From the NCBI GenBank assembly GCA_949126835.1, contig OX421497.1, positions 7,406,191 to 7,470,190 on the forward strand: a stretch of 64,000 bases of DNA, given 5' to 3'. Within the stretch, counting starts at the first letter, position 1. Every line of letters starts with the position of its first letter. Both the position numbers and the translations under genes were made by a program. Below the pieces are notes generated by a model. It had not been told where the DNA came from. It ran no database searches and was given only the letters and a program-made list of their open reading frames with translations. Positions 20,140 to 32,179 of the stretch are shown in pieces. The DNA comes from Anisus vortex (taxonomy: Eukaryota > Mollusca > Gastropoda > Planorbidae).

Positions 20140-21100
20140 CTTGAGAGAAAAAAAACATATGTTGATGTCAGACCTTTAAACCAGATTTAAGGGCCCCCTG
20201 CGGCACATGAGATTTTATGAGGTTTAGTGGCAGTTCCTCTCAGCTTCAAAGCAACAATTTAAAAAAAAATTGTATTTGCCCATTCCATTTTTGAATTATA
20301 ACATCCATGGGCCTCTAAACTATTGTGGGCCCTGACATAGCCCACCGACTGCAACCCCACCCCTCTTGTGGGGCCTGATGTGAAGTAATAATTATGGTTT
20401 GAAAGTGTGGGTAGTAAATAGTGTTTTAAAACCATTAATGAATGATAGTAATGTTTGAAATAATTATTTATAAGCTTTTATATACAGTATACAGGTTATT
20501 ATCTATAGTCCATACAGTTACAATTCTATGCCTATTATATATAATCATTAGCACAAACTGTGTTTAGGATTCATATGTAAATATGTCAGATGTAAAGTTT
20601 TCATTATTTCAGATAGATAATTTATTTAAAAAAAACAATGGTAAATAAGATAAACATAAACAAAGTCACAATAAATCAGTTAATCTTTCAAGAATAATTA
20701 AAATGCATAAAAAAAAGTTTTTCAATTCATTTGGGATTGTGAGATTCTATTATTGTAATCAATTCTAAATGTATACTTTATAATAGTAATTGTAATAGGC
20801 CTACATTAAATTAAATTTAAAAGTGCTTATGTACTCTTTACAATCGTATTATTATACTATATATATAATATAGGCTATTATAAATGATGTCATACACAAA
20901 TTAACCAAATTAAAAATCACAATTTTAAGAAAAACGTTTTTACAAAACAATGATTTTTGCCGAGGAACAATTTTAAACATTACTACCCAAAACATACCGT
21001 AGGCCTAGAGGCCAATATTCAGGGCCAGCAGGAAAAAAATAGTAGCTATGATTTTGACTCGTACATTTTCGTTTTTCTTCGAAAATTGGCTAGCAACTAG
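20140..21100. other. Intron 1 sequence, nothing recognised
   Basis: AT-rich DNA with a GGGCCCC-flavoured patch near 20190-20370 that may be an unidentified repeat. Several TAGGCCT motifs begin to appear (20808, 21001). No gene, RNA or transposon end was recognised. Confidence 0.4.
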
Positions 21101-21105
21101 CAACT

Positions 21106-21155
21106 AGTCTAGATTCTTTATAGAAGGAGCGTCTGTAATGTATAAGATAAGATAG
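21106..21155 (+). mobile_element. LINE 3'-terminal fragment
   Basis: Only the extreme 3' end is present (TTTATAGAAGGAGCGTCTGT, then ATGTATAAGATAAGAT). It is identical in type to the tail at 4390-4456, an extreme 5' truncation. Confidence 0.75.
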
Positions 21156-21514
21156 ATTCTCCAGGATTCATGATAAGACTTTAGTGATAGGCTAACTCTT
21201 AGGCCTACTTCTCTTTCTCGTGGGTAGGCCTACGTAGTGGCGAGAGAAACAAAACGCGTAAACCTACAATATGATGCTATGAAAAAGTTTATTTTGAATT
21301 TCTTTACAATGTCTTATTCATTTTGTGGGCAGACAACATCAAGGAAAAATATTTCATTAGAGACTACTACGAAATTTAAAAAGAGGCCTACATTTTGTTG
21401 GTAGACGGCTGTTGTTTATTTTGTTGTTGTTTATATTAAATTTAGCTAAACAATTGGTTTAGCTTTAAATGAAAATAAAGATGACATTGTCTTCAAAAAA
21501 ATATATGGCATACA

Positions 21515-21655
21515 TAACATTTTATTTGCTTTGCATTTCTGTAAAAAATAGTTTAGTTGCTTTGTCGGCGAATGACCTTTTTTCGATAGATTAAAAAAAA
21601 AAATAGGCCTACTGACTTTTTACATGCCCACCCATAATTTTATTTGCAGATGTGC
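21515..21655. repeat. Direct repeat, copy 1 (copy 2 at 21895-22045)
   Basis: Both copies contain TTGTCGGCGAATGACCTTTT followed by TTCGATAGATT and upstream AATAGTTTAGTTG. They lie about 390 bp apart in the same orientation with moderate divergence. Confidence 0.85.
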
Positions 21656-21894
21656 GGTGGCCCACGGTTATAGAATGATAAATTATTATGTCTAGCACTA
21701 TATTTATGCAATATTACCACATAAGTCCATTAATCAGAACTGATTCCGTGTGACCAGTAGATTGCTACTTACAAGATGCATAGGGGGGGGGGGCTACGCC
21801 AACCGTGAAAAGCAATGAGGGAATTATTTGTTTAAAGTCGCATATAACAGACTGTTTAACTGTTATAACAAGAAAAGTGTGTGTCATTAAATAA

Positions 21895-22045
21895 TATGCA
21901 AATACATGACGTATAGGATAACATTTATTTGTTTTGCATGTCTTTAAAAATAGTTTAGTTGTTTTGTCGGCGAATGACCTTTTTTCGATAGATTTTAAAA
22001 AGAAAACAATCAAGGCTTACTGTACACCTCCCACAATTTTGTTAT
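21895..22045. repeat. Direct repeat, copy 2
   Basis: Partner of 21515-21655. It shares the CGGCGAATGACCTTTTTTCG core and the flanking blocks, then diverges. The pair could be a local segmental duplication or two copies of an unidentified mobile element. Confidence 0.8.
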
Positions 22046-22387
22046 CAGTCGCATAATGTATGACATAACATTTTATGCAACTGTTACATTACTATTATTA
22101 CATTTTCTGGACTATTTTCTCCAGCCTAAGATTGCGATTAGACCTACAACTTTGAAAATAATGCTATGTAGTATATAGGCCAAGGCCTCTATTTTAAAGC
22201 GTAATTTTACATCGTTATAATGAAGCCAACTTCGTTAACATAATAGCTGATTAGGTTGGAGTGTAGGGCCTCTTAAACACATAATATGGAGAGAGTGAGC
22301 GTCTTATACATTTCTTTTGAAAAATACACTCCAAAAAGAGCGTTTACAGCATAAGCGCATGCACAAAGTCACAATCGATGCATAATC

Positions 22388-22422
<35 letters not shown>

Positions 22423-22436
22423 CTATATCTCTCTCT
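22388..22436. repeat. (CT)n microsatellite
   Basis: A run of CT dinucleotides with minor interruptions. Confidence 0.95.
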
Positions 22437-22439
22437 TCT

Positions 22440-23840
22440 CTTCGGTCACTAATAAAAGTCGACGGTTTAGGGAAAAAGAAAAAAATCTAGCCAAAAGAAG
22501 GCGGTTAAAAATCAATAAAAGGACTAGAGAGATCGTCTGGGGTGGGAGAACTGGGGACTTTTCTCCCTGGATACATCACTGCGAGGCCCTAATTTCAGCT
22601 TCCGATGCTGCTGTTGCAGACTATCTGCTCGATAATAGGTCGTGCTCATACATCCGTTGCAGAGCTAGCAGTAGTCGATAATAGGACATCTGCCGACAAA
22701 CTTACCTAGCGCAGTCCAGTTTTTAATATACAGAAGGAATACAGTACGAATAATGCACATGCTCTCTTTAGTTCATTACACAATGTAATCACAATATATT
22801 CCCAGCTACTTAAACGTAACAATTATTTTTGGATACCCAAAAAGTATTGAAAATCATAGGCAAATAAAATATGAAACCCCAAAATTTCCCAACAACTTTA
22901 ATTCAACTATTATTTATTACCACGAAAGTATTGATAACTATAGGCAAATATAATGTTAAATACAATTATTTCCCACCAACTTTAATTTATTATGTCTTCT
23001 CACAAAATGTTTATGTTGATAGTCCATAATGTTTTTCTTGACTTGTGGGTCAGGGCCAGTTTTCAATTAGGCCTAATCTCTTCTTTTTTTTTTTCGACAC
23101 ATTACTAACGCACAACCTAAGAATTAATAGGCTATCCATGGCTATAAAGGATAGATGTGTGCAACAATTCCAGTTCTCTCAAGAGTTCTAACAATAGGCT
23201 ACCATGTTCACAAATAATTGAAATATGATACTTTTTTTTTTACTGTAATTAAAGTAGGCCTACGTGAAATAGACTATAAATATAAGCTTAATATGTAAAC
23301 TAATTTTAGAGACGAGTGGAGGCAAGTATTTTCAGATAGCATTAGGCCAATTTATATAGCGCTATTCATAACAATAAAAGTCTTCGAATGCGCTTTATAT
23401 GTACACTATGTAATATTAAAATAAATGGAATAAGTATGTTCTAAATCTTGTTTTTAAAATGACAATATAGGCCGTATTTGAATATAGCCTTGTATAAACG
23501 AGATGTGGGAGCGGTTTGTTTTAATGTAATTCGAAATAAATATACTCCTACGTGTATTTTCTCGTGTGGGAATTTTTTTTTTAATGTAGACAAAAACGTA
23601 GACAATGTAAAAAGAATGTAAATTTGTTAGGTCCTGTCTCAGTTCGCGAAGTTTGATGCAAAAAATAACAGCATAATTCGGTATATTATTTAAAACTGAA
23701 ACATGATCTAAGAAAAAAGCAACAGAAAACAATATTTGCTAAAAAAAAATTAATATAGGCCTATCACATAATATTTAGGTCTCTACCATTCTATTACTTT
23801 ATTTAGCGGACCCAGATTATCACGTCATAGTTGTGGTATC
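22440..23840. other. Intron 1 sequence with short dispersed motif
   Basis: The motif TCGATAATAGG with nearby CTGCCGACAAA occurs at about 22630 and 22675, and again near 26808, suggesting an unidentified dispersed repeat. The stretch 23340-23410 has a GCGCTATTCATAACAATAAA block resembling SINE tails. No gene was recognised. Confidence 0.4.
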
Positions 23841-23849
23841 AGATGGTTT

Positions 23850-25318
23850 ATGCGAAATATAATCTCTAGATCAGATTTGATAAATATAATCTCTAGATCA
23901 GATTTGATAAATATAATCTCTAGATCAGATTTGATAAATATAATCTCTAGATCAGATTTGATAAATATAATCTCTAGATCAAAGTTTCTAAACATAATCT
24001 CTAGATCAGATTTGAGATTTTCTAATTATAATCTCTAGATCAGATTTGAGATTTGATAAATATAATCTCTAGATCAGATTTTCAAAACATAATCTCTAGA
24101 TCAGATTTGCTAAATATAATCTCTAGATCAGATTTGCTAAATATAATCTCTATATCATATTTGTTAAAAAAATATAATCTCTAGATCAGATTTGTTAAAT
24201 AAATATAATCTCTAGATCAAATTTGCTAAATATAATCTCTATATCAGATTTGTTAAAAAATATAATCTGTAAATCAGATTTGCTAAATATAATCTCTAGT
24301 TCATATTTTATAAATATAATCTCTATATCAGATTTGCTAAATATAATCTCTATACCAGATTTGAGATTTTCTAAATATAATCTTTAGATCAGATTTGCTA
24401 AATATAATTAATCTCTTTTTCAGATTTGATTAATATAATCTCTAGATCAGATTTGTTAAATAAATATAATATCTAGATCCGATTTGCTAAATATAATCTC
24501 TATATCAGATTTAATAAATATAATCTCTAGATCCGATTTGCTAAATATAATCTCTATATCAGATTTGATAAATGTAATCTCTAGATCAGATTTGATAAAT
24601 ATAATCTCTATATCAGATTTGATAAATATAATCTCTAGATTAGATTTGATAAATATAATCTCTATATCAGATTTGCTAGATATAATCTCTAGATCAGATT
24701 TGATAAATATAATCTCTAGATCAGATTTGCTAAATGTAATCTCTAGATCAGCTTTGATTAATATAATCTCTAGATCAGCTTTGATTAATATAATCTCTAT
24801 ATCAGATTTGATAAATATAATCTCTAGATCAGATTTGATAAATATAATCTCTAGATCAGATTTGATAAATATAATCTCTAGATCAGATTTGTTAAATAAA
24901 TATAATCTGTAGATCAGATTTGCTAAATATAATCTCTAGTTCGTATTTTATAAATATAATCTCTATATCAGATTTGCTAAATATAGTCTCTAGATCAGAT
25001 TTGCTAAATATAATCTCTAGATCAGCTTTGATTAATATAATCTCTAGATCAGCTTTGATTAATATAATCTCTAGATCAGCTTTGATTAATATAATCTCTA
25101 GATCAGCTTTGATTAATATAATCTCTAGATCAGCTTTGATTAATATAATCTCTAGATCAGCTTTGATTAATATAATCTCTAGATCAGCTTTGATTAATAT
25201 AATCTCTAGATCAGCTTTGATTAATATAATCTCTAGATCAGCTTTGATTAATATAATCTCTATATCAGATTTGCTAAATATAATCTCTAGATCAGATTTG
25301 CTAAATATAATCTAAGTG
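23850..25318. repeat. 27-bp tandem array, about 54 copies
   Basis: Unit TTGATAAATATAATCTCTAG followed by ATCAGAT. The unit is 27 bp, a multiple of three, so stop-free frames of up to 142 codons (repeating ISRSDLINI) arise automatically. Copies from about 25019 to 25262 share the CAGCTTTGATTAATATAATC variant and are almost identical, showing recent local expansion. It lies in lin-28 intron 1. Confidence 0.97.
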
Positions 25319-25710
25319 CACAGTAAATAAAACTATTTAAAAAAAAATAATAATAATAATACGAGATTTTATTAAAGAGATGGTGTACTAGTTAACAGTT
25401 TACAATGTTTCCTGTTTCTTTACAACGGAAGACGAGTGCCAATTGTAGGCCGCGCAAGCGAAAACTAACTATTTAGCTCTATAAATAAAACAAGCGGTCC
25501 ATCTAAATAATACATTATTTAAAAAGGGAAAACCCGAAGTTCTATTTTTGTTATTATCCATGAATCTCATAAAAATGTATCTATGAAAGCGAATACGCTT
25601 TAATCAGTTTACCACGACATACTTTTTACATTTCCTATTACATTTATATTCTATTTCAAACTGTAGGTAAATAAAACAATTTATAATATAACGACATTAG
25701 GAGTAAACGT

Positions 25711-26178
25711 AAAGATAATATTAAGATGGACCGCTTGCTTTAATATTTCTGCTATTTGATGACTCGAATGACTTCTTTTCGGAATTCACGATTACCTTTT
25801 GCACTGTACACTTCTGTTTTATTCAATCACTATGATTTTCTCAATGAAAATTTTTAATTAAAATCGTAAGCTGTATACAGCGAAAACATTTAGGCAAACG
25901 TAGGAGCGTTAAGTCATTTAAGACAGCGTTATGAGCCGTATTGCTACTGAGAGTTAACACCCTTGCCCCTTATACAAGTCAATGTTATATACCGTAAAAG
26001 ATTGCTGCTGAGAGTTAACACCCTTGCCCCTTATACAAGTCATTCAGATCTTATATACCGTAATTGTAAAATGGGCAAGGGTGTTAACTCTCAGCAGCAA
26101 TACCTTCCATTGGATGCGCACGGAAAAAGAACTTATGAGCTCACAAAATAGAGCAAGCGGTCCATCTTATAGTCTTTG
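25711..26178. mobile_element. TIR MITE (GGACCGCTTGCT family)
   Basis: Terminal inverted repeats AAGATGGACCGCTTGCT (left) and AGCAAGCGGTCCATCTT (right), extended by AAAGATAATATT and ATAGTCTTTG. The body motif TTTGATGACTCGAATGACTT is shared with copies at 38998-39308, 53388-53690 and 59405-59858. This copy is inverted relative to those at 38998 and 53388 and contains a second element at 25941-26100. Confidence 0.85.
25941..26100. mobile_element. MITE nested in a MITE, with internal duplication
   Basis: Left end TTGCTACTGAGAGTTAACAC with CCTTGCCC; right end GGGCAAGGGTGTTAACTCTC with AGCAGCAA. TA dinucleotides (25939-25940 and 26101-26102) flank it, as expected for a Tc1/mariner-type target. The left terminal segment is present twice in tandem (about 25941 and 26001). 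Confidence 0.8.
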
Positions 26179-26182
26179 GCAA

Positions 26183-26218
26183 AAGTAAAGTGTCCCGTCG
26201 AACAAAACTGATCCTTAT
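26183..26218 (-). mobile_element. SINE tail fragment
   Basis: Only AAGTAAAGTGTCCCGTCG and the following ACAAAACTGATCC remain. The 80-bp hairpin element begins just after. Confidence 0.7.
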
Positions 26219-26222
26219 TCGT

Positions 26223-26302
26223 TTAACTCTTTCAATACGTTTAGCCATACTGTATGCCGGAACATTATGGCTCGGTTTGATTTTACGTATTGAAAGAGTT
26301 AA
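26223..26302. mobile_element. 80-bp TTAA-ended hairpin element, copy 2
   Basis: The same length as 15548-15627 and roughly 90 percent identical by eye. Ends TTAACTCTTTCAATACGT and ACGTATTGAAAGAGTTAA. Confidence 0.75.
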
Positions 26303-28299
26303 TAAGGTAATTATGATAATGCCAGGTTGTTATATATGTAACATTTAATTCGTTATATATATATATTTCTCTCTACAATAAAAAAATGTGTTTGTTTTCT
26401 CTAGTGTCATTTGGTTTATTTATTTACCTGCGTGCATTAGAGGGAGTATATTTTAGCCTACAATAGTAGCATACTCATTTTTTTTTCGCCATTATCGAGC
26501 TTTATTACAATTACAAATCTTAAATTGAATACAATAGGCCTAGTTATAATTTTTATTTATAATTGAAGAGCGGAAGAACAATAAACGACCATAATAACGA
26601 CACATTCTATTCATTGTATGTCATACTTCTATAGCACTCTAAACAAAATTATTTTGTTATAACAATATAACATATTAAAAAAAAATTATACTTTATACCA
26701 ATATAACACACACAAAAATATACTATATAACTATATGCTAAACTAACGTAAAACAATATTTTTTTAAATAAAAATATTATTTGGAAAAAAATAGAATTAG
26801 CAATGCTCGATAATAGGTTATCTGCCGACAAAAATGTGTAGAAAAAAAATTAACACCACAAACTGAGTCTTCAAATCGAAAATAGCTAGAAAAAAAACTG
26901 TCCATTAAATGTAATGTGAGGAGAGAGAGAGAGAGGGAAAAAAATAAACAAATTCACAAACACATATTTCTCCGCGAACTGCCCCCGCTGGACACAGGCC
27001 TCTCCGGCTGTTTGATCAGTAACACAGTCGCGCAGCCTTCAACCATCGCTATTGGTGTCCAGGAGGATGAACACACAAAAATCAAATTTAAGAGGGAGAG
27101 AGAGTAGGGAATCGACCTTTACGGGAGTGTGAGGGCGAAGGTGGAGGAGGGGAGAGAGATATTATAATTGAGCGAAAAGGGGGTGGATTTGTTATTGTTT
27201 TCGTTTTGTACACTCCTCCCCTTTAAAAAAAAACCCTCTCGTTTTTTTTTTTTCGTGACGACGGGGCTTTTGCAAAGAGATCTAAAACTCTAGTATCAGC
27301 CCCTCTAACACCTGTCACGCGACCAGGGCCCCCCTCCCCCCAACCCCTCATTTGAAAACAAAGTGTGGACTTATTAAAACCCTTGATCTAAATTTTCAAG
27401 ACACCCGGATTGGATATTTTCAACTACAAGACGGGTACTTGATCCAGATTTTATTTCTCTTCTGGCAACCCCCACCCCCACCCCCCTTCATCGTCTTCTC
27501 CATCTTTCTTTTCTTCTTCATCTTCTTTTTCTTTCAACATAAAAAGTTATTGTTTTCTTTAAAAAAAGAACAATAAACGTGAAAAATAAAGAAGGAAAAA
27601 AAATCTTGAAATTAGTTAAATTGAATGGCACGTGTCAGTACCACGTGACCAGGCTACAAGACTACATAATGTCACCATTATTTATTTATTTTTGTACAAA
27701 AGCGATTTGAAATGACACTTCAATGGAAAACCAAGTAAACACGTTAAAGGAGAAAGTTGTAACGCTGTTTCAAAAAATGAATATAAGAAAACAACAACAG
27801 ATGGTTATTGAAAATATAAAATAATGTAAACAATAATAGATTGAATGGTAGCTGGCACAGATGACCATTTTCTCAGCTTTAACACAGCCCGCCGCCGCCG
27901 CTACTACTACTACCACCTCTTCTACTAGCGTCCCCTCGGCAAATCCATTGTCAACCGCGTGTGATGGCCGGCTTTACCGGAAGTGATTTGAACGGTCAGT
28001 GACCTAGTTTGGTCCATCAGTGAGAATCACGCGTGTGAGTGAGTGTGTGTGTGTGTGATGGGAGGTGGGAAGGAGTGGTGGTGTAAAAATGTCGTCGTGT
28101 TCTGGCAACAAATTTCTTGAAGAATTAATAGATGATAAGGTATACAACTTAGACAAACAGATTGAAAGACGCCCAAGGAAACAAACAGCATAAGCGTGCT
28201 AGCGTTTATGTCCATTTACTCAGATAATCAAAATGTATGCATTAGAACCTAGATAAGGTCTTTAAAAAAAAGAACAGAAAATGTGTCATGATTAACGCA
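26303..28299. other. Intron 1: low-complexity DNA, possible exon-like patch
   Basis: AT-rich to 26.9 kb, then GA-rich and GC-richer DNA. A 30-codon minus-strand frame (26954-27046) stands out (see findings). Around 27890-28060 lie (CCG)n, (CTA)n and (GT)n runs with CpGs, conceivably a regulatory patch. No transposon was recognised. Confidence 0.4.
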
Positions 28300-28610
28300 C
28301 AATGAATTTGTCGAGATTAGACAAGAATAAAGTTCGAGATCAAAGCTAATAAGTCAAGATAATATTTTTTAAAATGAGTCGAGATTAAAGCAAATCCTGC
28401 CGAGATTAAAGCGAAATCTGCCGAGCAAAACTAATCGAGATTAAAGCAAATTAAGTCGGGATTAAAGCAAATGAGATAAGATTAATCAAAACATATCGAG
28501 ATCAAAGTAAAATAAGTCGGGATTAAACCTAATGAGCTGAGATAAATACAAACTTTACTCGAGATTTAAGCAAAATTTGTCGAGATTAAGCAGAATTGGA
28601 CTAAAAGTTT
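28300..28610. repeat. Degenerate tandem repeat (CGAGATTAAAGCAAA)
   Basis: About ten imperfect units built on GTCGAGATTAAAGCAAA, spaced roughly 25-30 bp apart. Confidence 0.8.
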
Positions 28611-28839
28611 TCTTTGTTGTTTATTTTTTTTTAAATAATTTTTTTGTACATTAGATCTAGATCGCTATTTTAAATTTCAGTTTTGTGATTTAATGGGAAA
28701 CAATAAGTATTTGTTCCGTTTTTTGTTATCTCTAGATTGAGCATATATACATAAATTATATGCAAAGTAAGGTACCAAAATCAAAACAATATAATAATAT
28801 GGGATATTGTGTTGTTTTTAGATTTATAAAATGTAAGGC

Positions 28840-29030
28840 TAAGATGCTTTACTTAATACTTAAGCGATATATGCTTAATGCTTTACTTAAGCGATAAACA
28901 AATGCTGCCTATCGAGATGTACATGAATGTTACCCATTTAGCTATACATAAATGCTACTTAACGAGCTATGCATAAGTGGCACCGTTCTAGCTATACATA
29001 AATGATTCCTATCAAGCTATAGGCCCCTAC
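28840..29030. repeat. Degenerate tandem repeat (AGCTATACATAAATG)
   Basis: About six imperfect units containing TAGCTATACATAAATGCTAC, spaced about 30 bp apart. Confidence 0.75.
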
Positions 29031-30330
29031 ACAGATAGACTATCGAAATAAAGGTATTGCTACCTACCTAGCGACATGGTACTTTCTGCTCAAGTCAGAG
29101 GCCAGTCTTTTTTTCTTAGCCTAAATTTTTGACAGTTCGTTGTCCGGAATAATTTGTTTCTTCACTCTTCACATTATTCACCGACTCCAATTATTTTTAT
29201 AGCTTAAAAACACTATAGCTAAACCATAACACCGAATAGAAGGAAACATCTACTTTCGATTTCTTTATTTTAAAAATGAAAAGTGTACAATAAAAAGCCT
29301 GCCCTAAAATTATCAACGAAACAAATTTGGGTATTCTTATTCAATTTTTGTTTTGAGCTTTAGATCAAATAAATTACTTTAATTTTACCCTACTTAAAAC
29401 ATTTTGAAACGGTTCCTTTAAATATTGACTCGATTCAAAGTGTAATTGTTGAATTTAAGCTTCGTTTTATAACCATTTAAATTGATGTTACACAATACTA
29501 TTTACCCTAATAAAAGGAAAACAATGGTCGCAATATAACAGGCCTCTATATATACATAAAGATCTATATATACATATTACGGTCGTCACGTGGAATTAGA
29601 ACACAATAATTTCTAAGAAAACGATATCCCACGTTTTCCAGAGAAATGTTATTTTCTCTACTGACTGGGTCCAGCTATTTCTCTGCCTTGTATAGGAATA
29701 TTTATAATATTTTTTTTAAAGGGAAAAGAGAGACGGTAGCCAGTAGCCAAGCATGCGTATGTATGGGTTTCGGTCGGCAGCAGTGGGCTAGATTAGGGTG
29801 GGGGGGGGGAGCGGTGGTTGGTAAAGGACTTTATGTAGAGGGTGGGGGAGGTGCAACCGAAGGGGTATAAGACCGGAGGGGGGGGGGGGGCGCCCACAAA
29901 GCATCACCATTTTTAATTATAAACGAAAATCGAAATGAGGCTAACAAATTCTATTTTGAAAAAAAAATATTCGGATATTGATGGATGGAAGAGAGGGAGA
30001 GAAGAGGCGTGGTCGCCGGGTGCCAGACCTGCAAGGGCAGTGGGAGACAGCGGCATCGGTTGGGGGCTGAGCACTATTCTGGGATTCATTGATCGGTCTG
30101 GTGAGCTAATGGCGGAAGAGAGGGGGCCGGATTTCAGTGGTGTTCAGGTCTGGTTTTTATGCAACATTTTTCTCCGTCCGCTAAGCAGCGCCCCAACCTT
30201 TTTATCGATAGTAGGCCTAAGTTTAAAAAAATTTTTTATGTCTTTGCATCATCTATCTCTCTCTCTCTTCCTCGGCCATCATATATGCCTATATCTTTTC
30301 CCTCTAATAATAAACATTTGTATGCGTGCT
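29031..30330. other. Intron 1 sequence, no gene recognised
   Basis: AT-rich DNA to 29.7 kb, then a G-rich patch with G-runs at about 29798 and 29877-29890. The open frames in the G-rich part are low-complexity and match no family I recognise. Confidence 0.4.
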
Positions 30331-30335
30331 TAAGT

Positions 30336-30363
30336 GATAGAGAGAGAGAGCGAGAGAGAGAGC

Positions 30364-30397
<34 letters not shown>

Positions 30398-30400
30398 AAG
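30336..30400. repeat. (GA)n microsatellite
   Basis: GAGAGA runs with sparse GC and TA interruptions. Confidence 0.95.
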
Positions 30401-30522
30401 AGTGTTGACATTTTTAAGAAAGCGATTATACAAATATAGATTATACAAATATAAAGACGGGGGTTATATTATATAATAATAAAGGAGAAAAAATCATGGA
30501 ATGTTAGAGAATGGGGAAATGG

Positions 30523-30745
30523 ACAAAAACAATTTCCTTATCCCTTATGCGAGAAGAAATGCATACTCTTTCTTCCCGAGTGCCATCCGAGTATTTGCCT
30601 GAACAAACCAGGAAAACCAGTAACTTAACATAATTTAAAACACTAATAGAAATGCAGGACTAGACTCAAACTACGAATGAACGTAGGACGCAATAATCTT
30701 CTTTTTAGAAGGAGCGTTTGTTATGTTGAAGATAAGATAAGGCAA
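30523..30745 (+). mobile_element. LINE 3' end, degenerate
   Basis: The RT C-terminal remnant (TTCTTCCCGAGTGCCATCC) is followed by the shared tail GACGCAATAATCTTCTTTTT and AGATAAGATAAG. There are several frame breaks. Confidence 0.8.
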
Positions 30746-31301
30746 GTAAGAAATAACTGTATTTAAGCTTTATATTATATATAAAATATAAAAGGAGATT
30801 AAGTAAAAGTGTCCATAAAGAATGAGAATAGGTAGGCAATACAGACATTTTCTTCTACCAGTTCCTCTATGCACCGCAGTTTAATGGAAGCTGGTTTGAA
30901 CTAGAGACCGACTGAATCCAAATTTAGGTTTCAGCCGAAACATTGGAAGTTCGGTAAGCACTGGAAAAAATATTGTCGCAAAGTCATCTAATTTCGAGCA
31001 TTATAGAAAAACAAAATAAGTATGGTTTAATTTAAAATAATATATTGTCATTTCGAATTTAGCGTTAAGCCTTTTTTTTTATTCATTTGGATACAATAGT
31101 CTAGTAAACAATACTTTACTTTTCTTTTGTTTTTATTTATATGTGAAATTGCTTTTAACATTTTTGCATTGATTAAACAAAACAGTGTAGAGAGAATGGC
31201 GCATTATCTAATTTAGATACCAGAGCAACAGCAGTATGCATTGTTGTTTGTTTACTAGTTGTAGTTATTTATGTATAGATGATAGGCTATATTTCTAAGT
31301 G

Positions 31302-31682
31302 CAGGGTTCTCACATTTTTTCTGTAAAAAAATCAAGGCTGTTTCCAGACTATTTCAAGGCTATAAGAGCCAAATTCCAGGCTGCTGGGACACGTTATTTG
31401 GAAAATGGTCACACGCCTCCTCCCCCTAAGTGACCTAAATATTGCGTGAATGAGGTATTAATCTAAGGCTCGGTCAGTGGGCGTTTATGGCGTATCAAAA
31501 TGGGATTGGCGTTTTTTGTCTGACCTTCATTTTTATAATAAATTTATATATAAATATAGATTTAGATAAATTTCCAGGCTGACAGGCTATTTTTCCAGGC
31601 TAAAATGCCAATATTTAAGGTTGTCCAGGCCTTGATTTCTTTTTTTTAAATTCCAGACTTTCCAGACTGTGTGAGAACCCTG
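31302..31682. mobile_element. MITE with CAGGGTTCTCAC ends and 6-bp TSD
   Basis: Perfect 12-bp ends CAGGGTTCTCAC and GTGAGAACCCTG flanked by TAAGTG on both sides (31296-31301, 31683-31688). A second copy at 44286-44672 is flanked by GAATGG on both sides. The two copies are close to 90 percent identical by eye. No coding capacity. Confidence 0.9.
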
Positions 31683-32052
31683 TAAGTGGCATATTAAACG
31701 ATCGAAGTTTTTGTTTATTATAGCATGCTCAAATATTTTAATTCTTAACTTCCTGTTTATGTTAGTAAATAAGAATAAGACTTTGTTTATTACTTATTGT
31801 AAAAAGTCTAAATTGATGTTTGAATAAATATTTGTCTACAAACGATTTATAGAAATAGTTAATATGCAAATTAATGCAGAAAAATCCCAAAATATACATG
31901 ATCGTTCACACTTATCGACAATAGCTCACTCCCCGCTGGATATTTTTTTATTTTTTGGTTGCAAAAAAAAATGTTGCAATCAGGACATTTATTACAAACC
32001 AATGGATCTATAGATCTTGCACCTGTTTAGCAATTTCTATACATCTGTATGT

Positions 32053-32053
32053 C

Positions 32054-32084
<31 letters not shown>
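32053..32084. repeat. (TA)n microsatellite
   Basis: About 15 TA units, followed closely by a SINE tail. Confidence 0.9.
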
Positions 32085-32087
<3 letters not shown>

Positions 32088-32089
32088 GT

Positions 32090-32178
32090 GTTCTTAGTTG
32101 TTATGTTAAATGCGCTCTGAGCTTACATTATGTTTGTTGGCAGCGCAATACAAATTTCATTATTATTATTATTATATT
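32090..32178 (+). mobile_element. SINE 3' tail with (ATT)n
   Basis: Same block as 11640-11725: GCTCTGAGCTTACATTATGT, then TTGGCAGCGCAATACAAAT and an (ATT)n end. Confidence 0.75.
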
Positions 32179-32179
32179 T

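Noticed and set aside
24484..25315. Two long open frames of 142 and 131 codons repeating ISRSDLINI
   Set aside because: They are a by-product of the 27-bp tandem unit, which is stop-free and divisible by three; no start context, no other domain.
23850..25318. CRISPR-like array
   Set aside because: Units are contiguous with no unique spacers, and the genome is eukaryotic; it is a simple tandem array.
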